Below, one piece after another: positions 34,696 through 46,492 of a stretch of DNA of 64,000 nucleotides (position 1 is its first letter; each line of letters begins with the position of its first letter). The notes beneath the pieces are model-generated. The model did no database searches. It worked only from the letters and a program-made list of their open reading frames with translations, and was not told where the DNA came from. Source of the stretch: Punica granatum (taxonomy: Eukaryota > Streptophyta > Magnoliopsida > Myrtales > Lythraceae); NCBI RefSeq assembly GCF_007655135.1, contig NC_045128.1, forward strand, positions 28,738,811 through 28,802,810, written 5' to 3'. The position numbers and the translations under genes were made by a program.

Positions 34696-35644
34696 TGGTT
34701 GTGGATGTGTGCAATTAACAGAAACATACAGGCTATATACAGTATTGCTATATCCTTTTGATAATGAATTGAAAAATTCTACTGAAAATGAGTGATAATT
34801 TACACAATATTCAATATAATTTAATGTATGTAAGTATCAGGAGAATTATTAGGCACAATTTTTCAGGATGATTCAATATTTCTGATATATATTTTCTTAG
34901 AGAAGAATGAAAAAAAGTTAAGTGATCACAAAGAAAACATATATAAGTACGAAGGGACCATTCATAAAAAATAAATAAATAACAAGGGATCAAACAACGA
35001 TAGTGAATAAAAAATAATTGAATAAAAAACAAATACATAAATTACAATAAGCATAGTTAGTAAATTGTGAAGAAGAGGGCAATTTGATGGACGTAGTCAA
35101 AATTAAACTAATAATAATGAAGAATACGATGATAACGGACTTAGTGAAACAATTGAACAATACAATAGATATAGATGAAGCAGCAGTTAATGATCAGAAA
35201 GGAAAATTATAAAAAGAAAAAGGAAAAAAAAGATCACATTAAAAAAAAAAAGTACAGGGATAGCGAAAGCCTGCGATTTTCGTCAAATTTAGCTGCTGAG
35301 GACCACAAACGTGAAGCACGAATCAGAAAAGAATCATTATTGAAACTAGACATATATCAGTACCAAAATAATGATTGCTTTGTTGATGATTTAGTAATAC
35401 ACAATTCTGAAAATTAATATCTGCGTGAGGAGGGAGTTCATTCATGCAATGATTTTTGCTCAAACTTGAAGAGAGATTCTATTTTCAATTCTGTGTGTCC
35501 AACTCGTGTGTCCAGGGATCACTTGTGTGTCCGTGCGTCTTCATTTTCCCTTGGCTTGGCAGTTATTAGGCCATGGCCTCACTTGCAATGAAAAAAAAAA
35601 AATTTCATGCATTGCTTTGCCAATAACTATTGCCAGATGAGTAG

Positions 35645-35860
35645 ACTATCAATTTAGTCCCTGACTTATGTAAGTTGCATCACTTGGGTCTTGAGCTTAA
35701 AATCAACATCACTTTGGTCCCCAAGAACATCAATTTAGTCCATGTAACATCAAGTTAGTCCTTAGTAACATCAATTTGGTTCTAGTAACATCATGTTAGT
35801 CTTAAGTAACATCAATTTAGTCCTATTAACATCATTTTGGTCCTCAAGAAACATCAAATC
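35645..35860 (+). repeat. Imperfect ~24-bp tandem array
   Basis: About eight units of the type AACATCAATTTAGTCC, variably spaced. It directly precedes a GRF zinc-finger relic, so the two may belong to one old transposable element. Confidence 0.65.
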
Positions 35861-35969
35861 AATCCCTTCGTCAATCGCCGTTAGCTTTTGACGGCAAATG
35901 AAACGAACATCAAAATAGTCCTTCCGTCCCTTTTTCCTCCCATTTTGAATTTTCTCTCTTTCACTCCCC

Positions 35970-36540
35970 CCAAAATGCTTCATTTCAGCCATCTATCTCC
36001 CCAAATTGGAAACCCTAAGTCACCAGAAATCCTAATTTTGAATTCTTATGTTATTGTTGCCACTCCATTGCAGAAGAACGAAGAAATTCGAGGTTGGATA
36101 AAGGAGTCTAACTGTTGCAAAAGAAGTAGGTTGGAGAAGATCGCAAACCCAGAATGAGTTGCCAGTCCAATTGCAGTTTCACCACTTCCAGAGCTTGGCC
36201 ATTCCTTTGTTATTGCAAATGAAGAGCTCATCGGATGATCTCCAATACCACTGCAAATCCCGATCCACCATTTTGTAGGTGTCCTTTATGGAAGGATCAA
36301 GCACAAACTTGTAGGTACTTCCGGTGGGAAGACCAACTGGAGAGTAGTTCAACGATGTCGCAAGATCAGAAGATGGTGATGTTGCTAAGGAGTAGGATTG
36401 CGTTGTGTGAGAATGAATTGAAGAAGCTGACAATGAATTGAGGAAGCTGAGTCAGTTGTTGTTGATTTCGGCCATTGTAGTGGCTTTGTTGGTTGTGAGG
36501 ATCATTGTTGCCGATATATAGCTTAGATATAGTGTCGAGT
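35970..36540 (+). pseudogene. GRF-type zinc-finger protein relic
   Basis: One frame (36235-36441) reads CRCPLWKDQAQTCRYFRWED, the core of a GRF zinc finger, then a short helical segment (RIALCENELKKL). The conserved NPGRRF is degraded to NPDPPF. Shifted frames carry the start and a hydrophobic tail (LLLISAIVVALLVV). Small GRF proteins with one C-terminal membrane helix are abundant, often transposon-associated, in plants. Frameshifts make this a pseudogene. Confidence 0.65.
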
Positions 36541-36744
36541 AAACTACCAAATCGGTCTCAAATATGCAGTGGCTTTATCCATTAAGTTGCTATGTCTGTA
36601 GCATTGAGTAAACCATTGAGTTACTATGTTCGATGAGTTGCTATGTGGAGTTTCTGTCCATTTGTATATGCAACTCCATTTTGTTCCATCTGTATATGCT
36701 ATGTGGAGTTTCTATCCATTTGTAATGAAATGAAATATTGGTGG

Positions 36745-39700
36745 TGTCAGCACCCCGTTTTGGTTCACCAGTTCAAACAACGGCATCAACAGCAATTCAG
36801 GCCACGACTTGAGTGTTGGTACATAAGAAGGCTTGACAGAGCAGCAAATCACTATTCAATCTCAAGTCAACAGAAACAAGTAGAGGACTTAAGCACATGA
36901 CAAAAGAAATCTCTTGGTCATCAGCGACATACAGAGCAGACAAAGTGCCTAAACATTGCCTAAACCGGCATTTCTAGAATACAACAACGACAACACTATT
37001 TTTTGATGGTTCACTCGACCATCAGAAAATAGTCAATATTGGGCTTCAAAAATCCCTCGTGGTGCCAAATAGATGAAAAGTGTCTTCAATCACATTTCGC
37101 AGATCATTTGTTCTATACAGAGTAATTTTCTGAATACAGACAACTTTCAATGGAAGTCCAAAAACGCCGATTCATCAGACAAAAGCTAATGCTCGATGTC
37201 AGACACCTGTCATATCCCACAATGCTACAAATTATGAGCATCACTTCAGATTGCTTCTTGGAAGTCACACAGACTCCTCGAATGACTACCGAGTGACAGA
37301 AGAAACATACCTTTCAACGGAAAAGCATAACTGGAGACTGGTCTGACAAAATATCGGCAAACGAAGTTAGCCACGCATTGCCTCGAAAACTACAGTAGAT
37401 AGGCGCAATTGACCAAATCGGACCGCAGAATCCCTTTCAGTTTCCCGAGTGACCTCCGAGGAGCAGAAAAGGTCTTTTTTAACGGAAATTCATTACTAGA
37501 GGTCCTTTTGACAGAAACTTGACGCCGGATGATTGGCCAACCCAGTGCTACTTATCCCAAGACTCAGTGTGAAATCCTCAGACTGAACTGCACGATTCAT
37601 CTAGACCTCAATAACAATGCTTTTATGGTCTCAGATGTATTTTTTTCATCCTTTAGGGTCTGTTCTCAACGAACAGAGATTGCAGTGATCTCTGGCTCGC
37701 CCAAGTAACTCAGAAAGCAATCTGAGAAATTCGGCTACGGACTCCTAGGACGTCTCCGGCTTCACATTTGCAATACCGGTTTAAGGGTCAACTATTCAGT
37801 CCAACTGACAATGCATGTCGAAATGACCAGTGCAGAACGCGGATGCAAGATATGCATTTAGAAACGGCTAACTTTGCTTTGATAACCTGAAATGAGCAAA
37901 ACCAGCTTTCGAGTCCTAAAACCACACGAGCATTCTTCTATGCAAAATGGGCAATTTTGGGCTCGTTTGAATTGTTTTCACGTGCACATTGACAATTCGA
38001 CGCTCATTTGAGTCACGAGTCTTGAACGCGATATCAATCGAGACCCGAACTTCCTCCTGACTCTCACTCAAGACCCGTGGGGCCCATGGTCAGCCTTGGG
38101 CAGCCGCAACTTGCCCAACCGCCCCTCTCCTGCTCTCTTCCTTCTCTAGCCCAAAAATATCAAAGTGTTTCAAGATCACACTCCATCTCCATTAATGCTT
38201 TTGGCTCTTCTTCATCAAGATTGCATGGAGGAGATTCATCCTCATCCTCCCCTAATCCAACCGAATTTTGCTAATCAAGAGGCTAATTGCACTTTGTTTT
38301 CCTTAATTGCACTTAACATTTCCCTATATATTGCATAAAGGTCATTAAGCTAATCACTTTTGCTTCTTGCCATCTCTCTAGCTTTCTCCCTCTAGGAAAT
38401 GCTCTCAAACTCCCTAGCAACCAGCAGCAAGCATAGCAACCGTAACTCCCTAGCAACAAGCCCAAAACCGGTCAAACTTAAGTAGGAAACCACTCGAGTT
38501 CCTGGTGATCACTAATCCGACTTAATTCCAAACTCGACCAAAATCCATAGCCCACATATTTTGGATCCTTGGAGTTCAGTTCTGAACTTAGATTTTTGAT
38601 TTGAAGTTGTTAGCTCATCATTTCAGGTCCATTTCGTGCTCTCTGGTGCCTAGTGGAGTGCACGTGCGCTCAGACGCCCACGCTTCGTCTGACGCTTCAG
38701 CGCACGCCTGCCTGCGTCCCGCGCGCTTGCCCGCATCCCGCACGCACGCCCACGCGCTCCTCCCTCCCAGCACGCACGCCAGCGTGCATGCCAGTGCATG
38801 TCCGCCTCCCAACCGCGCACTCCAACACGCTGAACGCCTCTGCTTGCTCACCCGGGCACCTGTTCGAGAGTCTAGCCGAGTCAGCCGACTCTCCAACCCT
38901 TCTCTGACTCTTTCCTTATATCCCGAGACTAGGTATAACATTCCCGACTTAAAGGAGCTAGGGCTTTTACATTTTTTGCATGTTTATGGATGAATAATGT
39001 GTATTAAGTTAGATTTATTAGCAAGCTTACGTTTTTATGCATTTTCATGTTAGCATGTTTATCATTGTATGATGTGCTAGCATGTCAAGAAATGTTTGAA
39101 TCACAGTCAAGAAGATCATTCCGATTCGGAAAAATCAAAAGAGCTCTCGGGTTTACCTCCAAGTGAGGTGACTGAATGCTATTTTGGTCTTTCGGGCTAG
39201 GGGTGGTCTTCTTGTCCCGATTCAAGTTGGTTCCCGAGTTTTATATATATATATATATATATATATGTTTTCCTGCATCCATGAAGTAGGTATCGTTTTA
39301 TTGATTCCATAAATAACGTGTTTGTGCATGTTTGCTTGTTTAAATGTGTTATTGTAATCATAGCGATGCTGACTTTGTCAAATACGTGCTATTTATCGTG
39401 TTTGGTGTTGGAACATGCGAGAAACGACCGAAAACAGGACAAGGAAACTCCATGAAACCCGACTTGGATCACGAGACCGCTCGGCCTTCCTCTAGGGAAA
39501 GAGGCCGAGAGCCTCTTGAGCCATTTTGGGTCACATGTAGTTTCCTTAGCCCAAGCTAAGTTTATTTCTCGGATTTTGTGTAATTGCATTTTCAATATCA
39601 TCGCAAATCCCCCATTAGAATTCCTTTTAAAATGTTATTTTCCAAACAAAATGCATGGATTCATGTACCAATGACTCTTCCGAGGCCATTTGGGTTCCGA

Positions 39701-41696
39701 GGGTATTTTGGTCATTTTGACCAAATTATCCTCGATCTTTCTGGACCTGTCAGGTTGCCATGTCATGAATCGTTTTCATGAAATTATGCTTTTTGGATAT
39801 TCAGACTCCATTCAGTGGATCAATTTATGATCTATCTGATTGTCTGTAACTCTCATATTTACTGCATTCAGCAATAATTTCTAAGCCGTAATCCCACCAA
39901 CAGGTTAATCGGGACATTCACACGATTAAATCCACTTGGCATTAATAATCTTGCATGAATTGGCCATTAACTGATAACTCGCGTCGACAAGTTGTCAAGT
40001 GACATTAGTGCCCTTTTCAAAATTTGTCTATTTCAAAACCCGAAACGCGTGGTCCGATGTAGCACAGACGGCTAGAAAAGGACTTGTATATCTGGACTTG
40101 AGTTTCTACCTGATTTCAGGTAACTTAGGTTAGAATACAGAAGATTTTTTTAGATCACTTCCAATTTGATCGATCGGTTATTTGGTTTTTTTGGGGTTCT
40201 TGCACAATCCTGGAAGATCCAGGGAATTGGTCGACACCAGCTACAGGCCAAGGTGGCCCGCATCGCATTGTTTCCCTTTTTTGAAAACATTTTTCAAGTC
40301 AAGGGCAAAATTATCATTTTGCAATTTAGCAACACCCCTAGGGTTAGTTTGAAAGACACACGACGAAATCAGGATAAGAACGAGTTACCTGTTCAAGCGC
40401 AGGTTCATCTGCACAGCCTTTTCTTATCTAACTGATGAGTTTTTATCATTTTAGCTTAATTTCGGGTATTTAGTCGGGTATTCTAGATCAAAACACAATT
40501 ACATGATAAACATGCATTTTACTTAAACATACACAGGCAATAGTGGGTTAGGGCATTAGGTTCTAGGCTTTTTTTAGGCAAAAAGACTTGTTTGTAATAA
40601 TCTGTAAGCATTACAGTGTCGCAATACAAAACCACTTTAAAAGCAATCCACACATAAAACACTTGACTACAGACATCATGTCTGTCAAGTCCTTGAAACA
40701 AAGCTGAATGCAAAATACTTTACACACTTTTGTCTATTTAGCGTAGGACATTTGCATGCCAAACTACCCCGGTTAATAATTTGTTAACTCACGTAAACTT
40801 GGCAATAACAAACACCTTGTCTGTAATCTTCACATTGTTTGTTACTTTTTTGCTCATGCTTGTCCATGCGGGTCGAGCCCGACTCATAGGACGCATTGCA
40901 CTCGGGTCCAATGCCCCGATCATCGATCACAGGGTCCAACGCCTCATTCACTGAGACCGTAATTGAATTTCAGTTTTCGATTTTTTTCCTTAAACTCACG
41001 GCGAGTTTGAGTGGAATAATAACCGAACGCAAACCGACTGGGATTCAAGCATTTGTAATTTGTTGTATTATTTTGATAGCGTTGTGAGTAATTTACTTTG
41101 TACATTCATTCTGTAAGAATCCCAATTGGTGAGTGCACGGTCCGAGAGCCGAACTAATCGAGTTGGGCCAATGCTTGCCTAGATGAGAGTAAACTCAGGA
41201 TCTCGCGGTTTCAGTTTACACAGGAACTCAACCACCATGGTTTGATAAACTGTAACGCGAGGATAGTGAACCAATTCCCCAACACACAGGCCTACTTTTC
41301 TCTCGGCTTTTCAACCCACATCGTTTAATTCACCGAATTGTCGGTGTCAAAACGTGTAAGCTGAGTGCAACCTAATTCACGGGGTAAATAAAACAGCAAA
41401 CCTAGCAAGTTAGAGTACCGAAATGGCGTGCGGGATATAGGTCCGCACATAATGTGAACCCCCGAACTCAGACTTTCTGGTTCTGCACTGACCAATGCCT
41501 TAGCAAAACTAGGTGTATCCTTACCCCTAGACCCGGGCGACTTACTGGTCCTCGACCTTCGGGTCATAAACAAGTAGTGGCGACTCATTCTCACTCGTGT
41601 CCGTCACGTATCCCCCGAGAAGGTGGATACTCCCAAGCCGCGCGATTTGGTCGAGCGCATACGGGCCCCAACGAGAGCACATTCCAAGTTCGTACA
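36745..41696 (+). mobile_element. Solo LTR of a Tat/Ogre-like Gypsy family, 4952 bp
   Basis: It begins TGTCAGCACCCCGTTTTGG and ends GTTCGTACA, with flanking 5-mers GGTGG and AGTGG (one mismatch). It is collinear with 54735-59826: shared markers include GGTCGACACCA (about 40229 and 58110), GGGTCCAACGCC (about 40930 and 58868) and a common 3' end. There is no gag, pol or internal domain. LTRs near 5 kb starting with TGTC-GCACCCCG are characteristic of Tat/Ogre Gypsy elements. Open frames inside (such as 38601-38993) are low-complexity GC-rich artefacts. Confidence 0.82.
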
Positions 41697-41972
41697 AGTG
41701 GCTTGCCTATGAGCATCAAAAAGTCTCCATATTGTTCCATGTTCATACTTGTTCAAACCTATTTATGGCATGGACAGAGGTAAACGAAAGCCATGAGTCA
41801 TCTTGAATTGGCAAACTATTTCAGACCTCACCGGGAAACAAAGAGTCACCCGCCAATGAATGCATGCATGCTTGTTTTCATGCACCACCTTCCTTCTCCC
41901 AAAATCAAGTAATGATTGCATTTTTTGTATAAATGGTGTACTTTCTCCCCATGATTCATACTGTCCTGAAAG

Positions 41973-42485
41973 ATGAAGAGAGGAATCTTGATGTACTGGA
42001 GGAAGATGACAGAGAAGAGGAAGAGAAAGAAGAAGAGGAAGAGAAAAAGAGAAGATGAGAGAGAAGAGGAAGAGAATGAGAAAGAGAGAGAAGAGGAGGA
42101 AGAGAAAGAAGAAGATGAAGAGAAAGAGGAAGAGAAACAAGAAGAGGATGAGAAAGAAGAAGATGAAGAAGGGTCTGATGATTCTTCTACTTCCTCCTCG
42201 TCAACAAATTCCTACTCTAGTGATGAAGACTATTGTATATCTCCCATTCCTCAGCCTGATTGTCTGACGAGAGCATCACCACCTCTATTGATGAAGATTC
42301 TCCCATCGACTATGGTCGAATGTCTGACGAGAGCACCCCCGCCTCTAGTGATGATGGTGATGATTTTGACTTCAATTCTTAGTTTGAGTAGCAGCCCTCC
42401 TCCCCTCTCTAGTGATCATGGTGATGACTATCTGACCTTAGTTGTTCTTAATCCCCCGTTTTGTAATTTTATATGTAATGAATGA
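41973..42485 (+). other. Low-complexity Glu/Lys-rich open frame
   Basis: 170 codons from an ATG. Residues about 10-70 are almost only Glu, Lys and Arg because the DNA is a purine run (about 41995-42175). Residues about 71-85 are Ser/Asp-rich, then two related segments each starting CLTRA. No domain is recognisable. Purine runs give long frames by chance, so I do not call it a gene. Confidence 0.3.
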
Positions 42486-42549
42486 ATGAAAAACATTTTA
42501 TATGTTTTGACTTCAGCATGATTTATCCCTCCTTCCTCAGTTGTTTGTG

Positions 42550-42571
42550 CCCTAAAACCCTAAAACCCTAA
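42550..42571 (+). repeat. Short telomere-like CCCTAAAA repeat
   Basis: Three tandem units of CCCTAAA(A). Such teloboxes occur in plant promoters and at repaired breaks; it lies about 80 bases beyond the end of the truncated hydrolase copy. Confidence 0.7.
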
Positions 42572-42653
42572 GAAGCAGCCTAGTTAACCCCCAACACGTA
42601 CTCAAAGTAAATATTATGACATGATGAGCGGAGAGAAACGCAACGTTGATTGA

Positions 42654-42950
42654 CTGGTAGACTTCGTGCGGTGGGGAGAAAGTAATAGCTTCCATTGGAG
42701 AAACTTCAGCATATTCCCCAGAAGAATTTTTTGTAAGCCTTAATTTTGTATCATCGAATTTCATTTCTGTACAAATTTCTAAGAAAAGGAAAAGAAAGAA
42801 GCAGTATAATGATATGGGGAAATTGAAGGAAAAGAGCTCACAGAGAGGAAACAAGAAGATATGGGGAACCCAGTTGGCGCATATATATATAAATATATAT
42901 ATTATGTAGAACATTTCCTTTGAAGGGGTTGGCCACATATTTTATTGATT
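42654..42950 (-). pseudogene. Truncated copy of CHY1-like exon 1 and promoter
   Basis: Exon 1 copy at 42654-42695 has the same 42-nt length as the intact first exon (51227-51268) and encodes MEAITFSPPHEVYQ against [14 protein letters not shown]. The sequence before the ATG is also shared (GAATATGCTGAAGTTTCT against GAACATACTGAAGTTTCT). The splice donor GT is lost by a one-base deletion (CAG followed by TCAAT), and no second exon follows. A 5'-truncated, dead duplicate. Confidence 0.82.
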
Positions 42951-45900
42951 CAATTTTCTTTTCGGTGAATTGATTCAATTTTTTTTCTTTGTGAAAATCA
43001 CACGTCCTCTCAGCATGTTGACGGTAGAATCCGAGCTTCTACATTGTAGATAAAGTCCCCTTTCTTTTTTAACTATTGAGACATTTACTAATGTCTAGAA
43101 TAAGCAACTCACTCAAGAATAGTTGAAGAGCTCATAAGATCTAATTTCTACTTGCGCGATCTTCACCGAACACCATAAGGGCCCTTTTTTTTTTTTTCCC
43201 TTTATAGTACTAAGAATTTTATCATTACTTTTTTGTTTGCTTGAATGAATTTTATCATTACTTAAAGAATGATACAAGTGCTTAATCAAATTACAAGATC
43301 AAGAAATAGTGGAGATCCTCCAGGAGAAACATAATCTTCGTCCGCTTGCGGCACATCAAGTGACTGCTGTCACCGCAAATATGATCAGGATTGAAGAAAT
43401 CTATAAATAAAGGCTACCCTCGCACTAAGGGCTTGTTTGATGATCTAAATTAAGTGCTGAAATTAATTAATTTTTCAGCACTTAATGTGATTTAAGTCGT
43501 TTGATAAATGCAAAAGAAAATCACTTAACTTAATAGACTTAAGTCAATAAAGCACTTAATCATTAGGTAAGTGGATACCTATTTACAAGTCTTCAATTTC
43601 AATCCTCATTACAGTAAAGTAAATCGTTAGTTCATGTTTGTTTGTTGTGTACCCCTAATAAAAAGGACTTTGTTTTATTTGGGGGTACAGCAAGAAAAAA
43701 AGCCAAATTTATAAGATTATATATACTTTATAGGAATATTAAACAAGAGATAGGGAGAGAGAGACTCCAGAAAAAAAAAAGATGGGGAGAGAGAAATAAA
43801 TAATGAGATGTAGTACAATTAGCAAACTACCCTGTTAATCTGTGGGGTTTCCCTACAGGACAAGAGGAAAAAACTCACTAAATAAATCTCGTAATCAAAA
43901 CCAAGCCAACATTAGAACTGAGATTACTCACAATGAGTAGGCTGGATATATTATATACTTCGTATTTCACGGAAAAACGCATATAGGAATATTAAAAAAA
44001 AAACCTTGGAAGCGATGCTGTTTATTATAATTAATCTTGTTCGACGATGGAGAAATAATTTCCAACTAAACGACCTAATTTTCTTTTATTATAGTTAATT
44101 CGGTGTAACCAGGAAATGCGATTGTTCAGTAGATTCTTCTAAACTGTGATGGGATTTGCCTTTATTAGGTTCAGTTGTTCATTACTGAAAAATGGACAAA
44201 TATAATTAACTATTGTCGACTATTTTTTTTTAGGTTACAAGGAAGGCTAATGGGTTTAGTACAATAAAATATAAATCTTAATTGATAAAAAAAAGACACG
44301 GATAGTCTTACTGAGTATTGAACTTGAAATTTTTTGGTTATCAGCGAGGACGAGGCACCACTGCACTCTATCCCTTTTGAGAATTCCAAAATATAGTTCC
44401 TTAATTTTGTTTTCTTATATTGTAATTCTCGTTCGTCCTTGAATATGTTGTTGATACAATACATGGTAATGGGACCACTTCGAATGTCTCCAACTGACAT
44501 GGCCATCCGCACGTTGAATCATTAATTTGTTGTCTGTGTTATGTTAAGTGGACTAAGAATATGCTAAGAATAATTTTAAATATTATCATGTTTAGTATGT
44601 ATTATACCCATGACGAGGAATAAAATGAACAGTAAAAAAGTGTCATTGATTTATATAACTTAAAGAAATTTTTGGATGTATCATATAGGGACATTAATCC
44701 ATAAAATTCCATTTTCTCGCACAAATTATCAAACAGTGAACTTTGGGAAACATATTGTTGATTGGAAATTTTAGCAAATTACATTTTGCGAGGACAAAGA
44801 TTTGTTGCATGTCTTTAACCATATATGAGGGACTATAGGGCTAATGAGAAACATATATGATATGACCATACAAAGGCCGTATTTGTAAAATTCACTGAAC
44901 TCATTGACTCAAATACAGCGTTTTACCTTACAGAATTTTTTTTTTTATACATGATGATGCAGATTTATTCAATCCGAGGCATTTTATTAACAGGCCCAAC
45001 AAGACCTATATTTGCTTAAATCAGAATCTGACGACCTTTCTGTCATTTCTCGAACAAACTTTCATATGAATTGAATGCTAACCACCGATTTTGTTTGGGC
45101 AATAACAAAATTTTTCGTCTGCCTGCGGCAAATCAAGTGCATACACGACCGTGATTGAGAAAATCTATTGAAAGACTTCCCTCACTGAGTCTTTTAATAA
45201 TAATGGCTAGGACAAAAGAAAGGTAGTTAAACATAATTTATATGGCAGCTTGCAAAGTCTAGTAGTTTTCAGCTTAATCTTCAATACAATATCGTAATTA
45301 GTCAATTCATGCTCGCTGTTATGTTAAGTACGTACATTAAATTTCAGTCGTGGGGCAGGGCAACGAAAATGCAAAATGATTAAATCACATACTTTATAAA
45401 AAAAAATTAAACAATAGACGAAGAGACGACAGGAATAATAAAAAAAAAATTCAAAGTGATATGCTCTTATAATTAATCTATTTGCACACTTCAAATTAGA
45501 GAAGAAAAAGCTTTCTCCTGTACAGAGATTCCATGTACTATACATAAAAATTAATTTATGAGTCAAGGAAAAGGACTTGTAATAGTCTGCCTCTATCTAT
45601 CTAACGAGTTTTTGGTTGAAAGCTCATACAAGGAGTCCTCTTACCCTTTCAAAACTCAGATAACAATAGAGTTTGAGGGAGAGGAAATTTGGTTGGTGAA
45701 CCTTCCGCTAGTAAAATTAGTACTGTAACTGATTAAATTAGTTTACTTACTATTATTAAACAAGCTGGTTATCATACAGGAAAATAAAGGAGAGGGAGTC
45801 TCGCCACTGAGGACGAGGAAGAAGGGAATATTATGATTTAGATCGTTTGTAATTTAATTAGTGTATGTATTATTTTGGGAATTTTACTTAAAGAGACCTG

Positions 45901-46492
45901 CATTTACCCAAATTGGCCATGTATAACAAGTTCTACATGCATTGGAGTTTTCTTTTCATCGTCTCGAAAAATTCTGTCTGCGACAGCCGCGATTCTATTG
46001 CGTAATAACGCAAAATCCACTTTCGCGACAACCACTGCCGCGAAATTGAAACAATGCTTTGACTGATTGCTCGTGTTTGAGTTGAAGTTCTCATGCGAAA
46101 TTGGTCGATTTTGGTTGTGTTGGGAAGAATAACCAGGGGTTCTGAATGTTCGATACAGACTTGTCAATATATATTAGAAACCATTTCAAAAGTCGCTCAT
46201 ATGGTGATTCTATTCTAGTGACTCACACCGTCGCAATGTTGAATGTGGTATAGGATTTGCTGGTGGGACTCGATACACAGACAAGGAAAGAAGACAGTAC
46301 ATTGGTAGATCCTTGAAATGTTGCGGAGAAATTGATACTATCATCGCGTTGCACTCCTTGAAGATTTGAAATTACTTGAGCTGCTACGGCAAATGCAGAA
46401 AAGACCCGAATTGTGTCTTCGAGCTTGCACAGTAATTAAGATTACTGGACTACTAGTTATAGCTGCAATACAATCAAGGCTGTTGCATCTTC
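42951..46492. other. Intergenic with duplicated 5'-flank sequence
   Basis: No gene is supported. Segments near 43335-43430 and 44980-45200 resemble each other and 60390-60625 (shared TTCGTC-GCC, CATATGAATTGAAT). About 44225-44380 resembles 60125-60275. About 43430-43600 has an AT-rich repeat beginning GGGCTTGTTTGATG. This fits repeated duplication of the hydrolase gene's upstream region. Confidence 0.45.

Noticed and set aside
35645..35860. CRISPR-like repeat array
   Set aside because: Units are degenerate, nearly contiguous and lack unique spacers; this is a eukaryotic genome and the array fits a transposon end.
38601..38993. 130-codon frame in GC-rich DNA
   Set aside because: Inside the first solo LTR; Ala/His/Pro-rich low complexity open on both strands.
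41973..42485. 170-codon Glu/Lys-rich frame as a new acidic protein
   Set aside because: It rests on a purine-rich run; composition alone keeps the frame open, there is no domain, and it lies next to transposon debris.
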